NCBI RefSeq assembly: GCF_040712315.1
Contig: NC_134015.1
Coordinates: forward strand, 19,531,614-19,595,613
Direction: 5' to 3'
DNA from: Castanea sativa
Taxonomy: Eukaryota > Streptophyta > Magnoliopsida > Fagales > Fagaceae
Length of the DNA: 64,000 nt
The stretch's first letter is position 1, and each line of letters opens with the position of its first letter. The notes under the pieces were generated by a model. The model was not told the origin of the DNA. It made no database searches and saw only the letters and a list, made by a program, of their open reading frames with translations. Of this stretch, positions 59,475 through 64,000 are shown in pieces. The position numbers and the translations under genes are program-made.

Positions 59475-61330
59475 TATGTTATAATGAGATACTAGGTAGA
59501 AATCATGCCACATAAGGCTTTTGAAATAAATTAACCGACAGCTTTTTTCGCATGGCATCTTCATATAAAGTAAGCCTAATTTTATTGCTTTTACTCTCGA
59601 AAAGTATTCAATAATGTATCTCAAGTAATTGTGTACAACAAATATAGTTTAACCATTATCAACCCTCTTATAAAATTGAAAAAAAAAAAGAAAAAAAAAA
59701 AAAAAAAAAAAAGCACACTATCAACCCTACTTCAAAAAAAAAAATTTAATTTTAGGCTACAAGCCTTGTAATGCCATGGCATTACGTACTTACAAAAAGT
59801 GTTGTGCTTAAATAAACTTTTTTTTTTAGAAGAATGCTCAAATAAACTTAAAAGCATATACATTCTCCAAAAAAAAATCTTAAAGGCATATAAGTATTGA
59901 TTTATACATGCACAAATAATTAATAATAATTGCTTCTTCTTCCTTTTTGACATAATCCATGATGCACAGCAAATTAGTAAAAATTTCTTGATATATACAA
60001 AAAATTAATAATAATAACAAATTAACAATTGATTGAAAATTGAAATCAAAATAATAATAATAACAATTGCTAAAAGAGTTAAGTTACAGTCATTTATTTA
60101 TTATTTGTGTTTCTCAAAAAAAAAAAATTATTATTTGCCTTTTTTAAAGGAAAACGAATTTCGGTAATTTTTTTTTAAAAGCACGGAGCACCGGATGAGA
60201 TGAACCTTCCTTTTTTTTTTTTTTTTGGGTTGAGATGAGAATGAGATGGCTAGTCCTAATGCTTGATTCAGAAATAAAAATTCAATTGTACCTTCCCTTC
60301 CTACGTCTCCACACAACTCTGACTCCCAACTTCAGATTTTGAAAAGTATATTCCCTTCCTTCCGAAGGCTCAAAAGTTCAAAACTCCTCCACGTTATTGT
60401 CATTTAATTTAGCATTTTTTCACAAGGGTCCCAAATTAGCATTAAAAAAAAACAGTAATGCTGAGAATATAGACAAAACTCCGGTACAGTTATATTAGTT
60501 ATTCTTATCGCTTCTTTGGTGGTGGCCGTAGTTTTCGATAGCTTATTTACTAAATATGATATAGATTTTTTTTTTTTTTAGCTAAAAGTAGTGTTATGTC
60601 TATGATATCCTCACAATAGATCTTATGTAGCGAACCGTTACTAATCTTAACTTAGCATCACCACTGACGTTACTTCTTTACTTATTGATATCAGTTTGCC
60701 ACATAAAATTTGTAGATACTTGTTATGTCAAATGTGTAACAAAAGTCATTACTAATATATTAATTATGATAGTTACAACATTATTTTTACACAAAACACT
60801 TAGAGGCATTTAATTCGTCGTGATGTTATATTACACTGTAATACAACATTATTATAATCTTATATTAATACAATCTCAATACAATAATATAATATTACAT
60901 CGTTTAAGAAAGAGATAAGATTAAGATGATGTGATATATTTTATAATTTTAAATTAGGATATTTTGTAATTTTATATTATTGTAATATTAAAATAAATAA
61001 ATAAAAAATCTTAATGTCATATCATAATAATATCCATTACCTTTAAGATACATACATTACAGTAAACTCAACGCCCCTGCAATATTTATTATTATCAATT
61101 AGTATAATGTATTGTCTCATCACTTATGTCAAAATTGTTGTGTAGCAAAAATAAAAATGCAGTACTAATAAACTGCCGTGATGTTGCTGTTACTGTCAAA
61201 ATACACCAAAATGAACAAGGCAACCACAGCCTCTCTTTTTCTTCCAAAAACGTGGTAAATCATAACTGGCATACCCACCAAACGGATATTCCTTTATCTA
61301 TTCCATTCCAAAACCCTCTTCACAATTCTT
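59304..61330. other. Gene-free stretch upstream of the kinase gene
   Basis: AT-rich, with an A-run and (TA)n at 59429-59471 and A/T runs at 59679-59713 and 60209-60226. No gene seen. The proximal part (about 60.9-61.33 kb) probably contains the kinase promoter. Confidence 0.5.
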
Positions 61331-61331
61331 C

Positions 61332-61338
61332 TATAAAT
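61332..61338 (+). promoter_or_regulatory. TATA box of the PEPC kinase gene
   Basis: TATAAATA lies 87 bp before the ATG at 61419, which predicts transcription starting near 61360-61370 and a 5' leader of about 50-60 bases rich in A and C. Confidence 0.65.
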
Positions 61339-61418
61339 AATACATAAGACTTTTACTGAGAAACACACACAACCCCACCCAAAAAAAAAAAACAAAACTC
61401 ATACAAACCAACAAACAA

Positions 61419-62742
61419 ATGTGTGAGACATTGAAGAAGAACTACCAGCTTTGTGAAGAAATCGGCCGCGGCAAATTCGGCACCATTTCAAGATGTTTCC
61501 ACCCAATCAAATCTGAGTTTTTTGCCTGCAAAACCATTGACAAACGCTCTCTTACTGATCAAACAGACCGTGAATGTCTTGAAAACGAGCCAAAGATCAT
61601 GACCCTTCTTTCTCCACACCCCAACATTGTTCAACTCTTCGATGTCTTCGAAAACGAAGACTCTCTTAGCATGGTAATGGAGCTTTGCGAGCCCTTTACT
61701 CTGTACGACAAGATAATCCAAAGACCGTTCTCTGAACATGAAGCTTCATTGTATATGAAGCAACTTCTTGAAGCGATATCCTATTGTCACAAGCTTGGCG
61801 TTGTGCACAGAGATATCAAGCCTGATAACTTGTTGTTTGATTCAAGAAACAATCTGAAGGTTGCTGATTTTGGCTCTGCAGTATGGTTACCCGAAGGAAA
61901 TTGCACAGAATCAGGTGTGGTGGGAACGCCATACTACGTTGCTCCTGAGGTTTTGATGGGAAGAGACTACAATGAAAAGGTCGATGTGTGGAGCTGTGGA
62001 GTCATATTGTATATAATGTTAGCCGGGGTTCCTCCCTTTTATGGTGAGTCCGTGGCTGAGATTTTCGAGGCGGTTTTGAGGGGAAACTTGAGATTTCCAA
62101 CGAGGATTTTCAGGTCAGTGTCTTCTGCAGCCAAGGACTTGTTGAGGAAGATGATTTGTAGGGATGTTTCAAGAAGGTTATCTGCAGAACAAGCCTTAAG
62201 TAAGTTGTTTCTTTTTCCAATCTTTTCAAAAAAAAAAAAAATTTGGGTGTATGTGTTTGATTTGCATATGCATAATTGAATCTGGGTTGTTTTGTTTAAT
62301 TTTAGTTTTCTTTTGTTTGGGGAAAATTTTTGAATCTTGTCAATCATGTAGTTTCTCAAACGTATTGAAGGATTAAAGGTTTGAATTTTTTAATATTTTC
62401 TCCTTTCCAATAGTTTCTCAGCAGCCAAACCGAAGTTTTAATGCCTGTTTTTGTTAGATTTGAGTTTGATTAATGGAGTTGTTAGTTATAACTCTAACCA
62501 AAGCCTTTCTAGCTCTGATTTTGTCAGTTTTTGCTTATCAACTATTGTTCCTGCGGTAAATTGTTGTTGTCTTGATCTGATTTTATGTTTAACTTTTAAT
62601 ACTTTCACTTTGAATCTGTGTTTTAATTCCTGGGCTTCTTTTAGTTTTTAATATTAGAACAAAAGTGCTGAGCTCTGTTTTGTTTTTTGTAAATGCAGGG
62701 CACCCATGGATCCTAAATGAAGGTACAAGTGGAATAGAATGA
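61419..62742 (+). CDS. PPCK: Phosphoenolpyruvate carboxylase kinase
   Basis: Two exons, 61419-62199 and 62699-62742, with a 499 bp GT...AG intron; 274 residues, the usual length for the family. The protein is little more than a Ser/Thr kinase domain. It has a glycine loop GRGKFG (16-21), ATP-binding Lys38, HRDIKPDN (130-137, catalytic Asp132), DFG (150-152) and GTPYYVAPE (169-177). The start [18 protein letters not shown] and the tail RHPWILNEG, encoded by the small second exon, are typical of plant PPCK. The intron position next to that tail is also typical. The kinase phosphorylates an N-terminal serine of cytosolic PEP carboxylase and lowers its inhibition by malate. It lacks the calmodulin-like and autoinhibitory extensions of its CDPK relatives, and family members are controlled mainly by transcript and protein turnover. 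All key residues are intact. Confidence 0.95.
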
Positions 62743-64000
62743 AATGGTTTAAAGGCAATAAGCAAGCAAGAAAGGAAAGGTAGTTTCAGCAATGTACATA
62801 TTTCTACTGCCGACCTATGAATAAGAGATCCCACTACTCTCTCTGTCTGCATAAGCTCAATAATTCTCCATTATACATGGCACTTTTCCAATCAGACAAA
62901 AGAGAAATAATAGAATCAGAGAGAGAGAGAGAGAGATATGGTCCCACATGAGGCTCTGCAAGTAGCTGTACTTTTGTTTCTTTGTCTTTTGTCTAAAGGT
63001 GTTGGAGAGAATCTGAGAGTACTGTCGAATGTAGATATGCACATATATGGTTTTAGAATTCTGCTTTTCCCCGCCTTTTCTTTTGTTGTTTTTTTTTTAT
63101 AAAAAGATTGGGAAGTGAGAAAGCATATGATGCTGCCATGTATGTTCTCTATTTTGTGTAATGGAATATGAGGTTGAGGTGTATGTTTTGTGAATGGAAA
63201 ATTTTGGGAATATGAATGTGTTTTATTTGTTTTGGGAATCTAAATATGACTATCTTTTCTTAGATCTTTTCTCTTCTTAGTTCCTCGTTGAAATAAACGT
63301 GCATCCTTGATGGAGATACGTACCATTTGCTTTGATATATACCATTTCTTATATATTCCTTGCTTAAAAAACATGTGTGATTCTTTTCTTGGTGTGTTTG
63401 CAGTATATGCAATGCACAAATTCTCACAACTAATAAAGTCACATCCAAGCTTAGCCTTTTTTGAGTTTTGTTTTTTATTTTGGTAAATAGGAACTTATTC
63501 ACTTTTAAGAATTTTTTTTTTTTTGATAATCCACTTTTAAGAATATTGGGAATCTTACATCTACCCAAAAAGTACTATTGCCAACATTATGAATATATTC
63601 CTAGACTCTAGCATCAAAGAAAACTAGAGCTACATACTAATGATAAGTGAGTTATAAGTAACAAATTCAGATAGTTAAGCAAAATCCCTCTTTTTCACAC
63701 CTATTTGCCTCTATGGGTAAGCATACACCAATATGCTTTAATTTAAGTGTATGTTTAGGAATAGTTTATCTAATTTTACACTGAAATTTTTTTTATGAAA
63801 ATATACTAAAGTATACTTGTATAATGAAAAAAAAAATTAAAAATGGGAAAACCGAAAAAGATTAAGTTTTAAAAAACTATACATAAAAGTTAAAAACTCA
63901 AAACTAAAGCTTAAACTGATGCCACGTAAGTCAAATACCTAGCACTTTTTTTTTTTTAATAATTAAATACCTAGCACTAAGAATTCTTATCATCACGCTA
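62743..64000. other. 3' flank of the kinase gene and intergenic end of window
   Basis: The 3' untranslated region probably extends some hundred bases; AATAAG at 62820 is a possible poly(A) signal. A (GA)n tract lies at 62919-62937. No further gene is seen to the window end. Confidence 0.5.

Noticed and set aside
62039..62359. 106-codon minus-strand ORF over the kinase gene end
   Set aside because: It overlaps the conserved kinase exon and intron in antisense and has no recognisable domain.
1..64000. tRNA genes, rRNA genes or CRISPR arrays
   Set aside because: The only tRNA-like sequences are the A/B boxes of SINEs; the evenly spaced repeats at 34210-35580 are a retrotransposon array with no spacers.

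Overview
The window is nuclear DNA of a flowering plant: AT-rich, with one intact spliced gene and many nested transposable elements of plant type. The host is probably a member of the Fagaceae (oak, chestnut or a relative). I infer this from the Tat-type Ty3 element at 27948-39904, whose antisense gene resembles proteins I remember as abundant in oak annotations. No search was run.

Layout. 1-13.2 kb is gene-poor: two broken fragments of NLR (CC-NBS-LRR) resistance genes, a SINE with perfect target-site duplications (TSDs), a 1.1 kb non-autonomous DNA element inside old retroelement sequence, a broken Ty1/copia integrase fragment and a 186 bp MITE. 13.2-44.7 kb is a direct tandem segmental duplication: unit A about 13190-22782, unit B about 24728-44706. 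Each unit begins with a small secreted peptide gene of RALF-like type that has only two cysteines. Then come unique sequence, a long-inverted-repeat element, a short Helitron, and near the end an 85-codon orphan ORF. The units differ by at least seven insertions, each with an empty site in the other copy: in A a truncated LINE, a Mutator-like element and a 1.3 kb MITE that splits the orphan ORF; in B a second copy of that MITE, a SINE, a 99 bp insert and a 12 kb Tat retrotransposon.

44.7-54.3 kb holds a hAT-like element (8 bp TSD) split by a 4.9 kb CACTA element (3 bp TSD). The CACTA carries host gene fragments (LEA_2-like, HUA2-like PWWP exon, two unidentified). A 0.9 kb Mutator-like element (9 bp TSD) follows. 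54.3-61.3 kb is intergenic with one 750 bp inverted-repeat element. The only complete conserved gene, at 61419-62742, encodes phosphoenolpyruvate carboxylase kinase in two exons.

The most unusual signal is at the Tat retrotransposon. It is flanked by a direct repeat of exactly 150 bp, not the 5 bp duplication expected of an integrase. Its two LTRs differ by about 6%, more than the flanking repeats (3/150) and more than the host duplication it sits in (about 4-5% where I compared it). All alignments and counts were made by eye.
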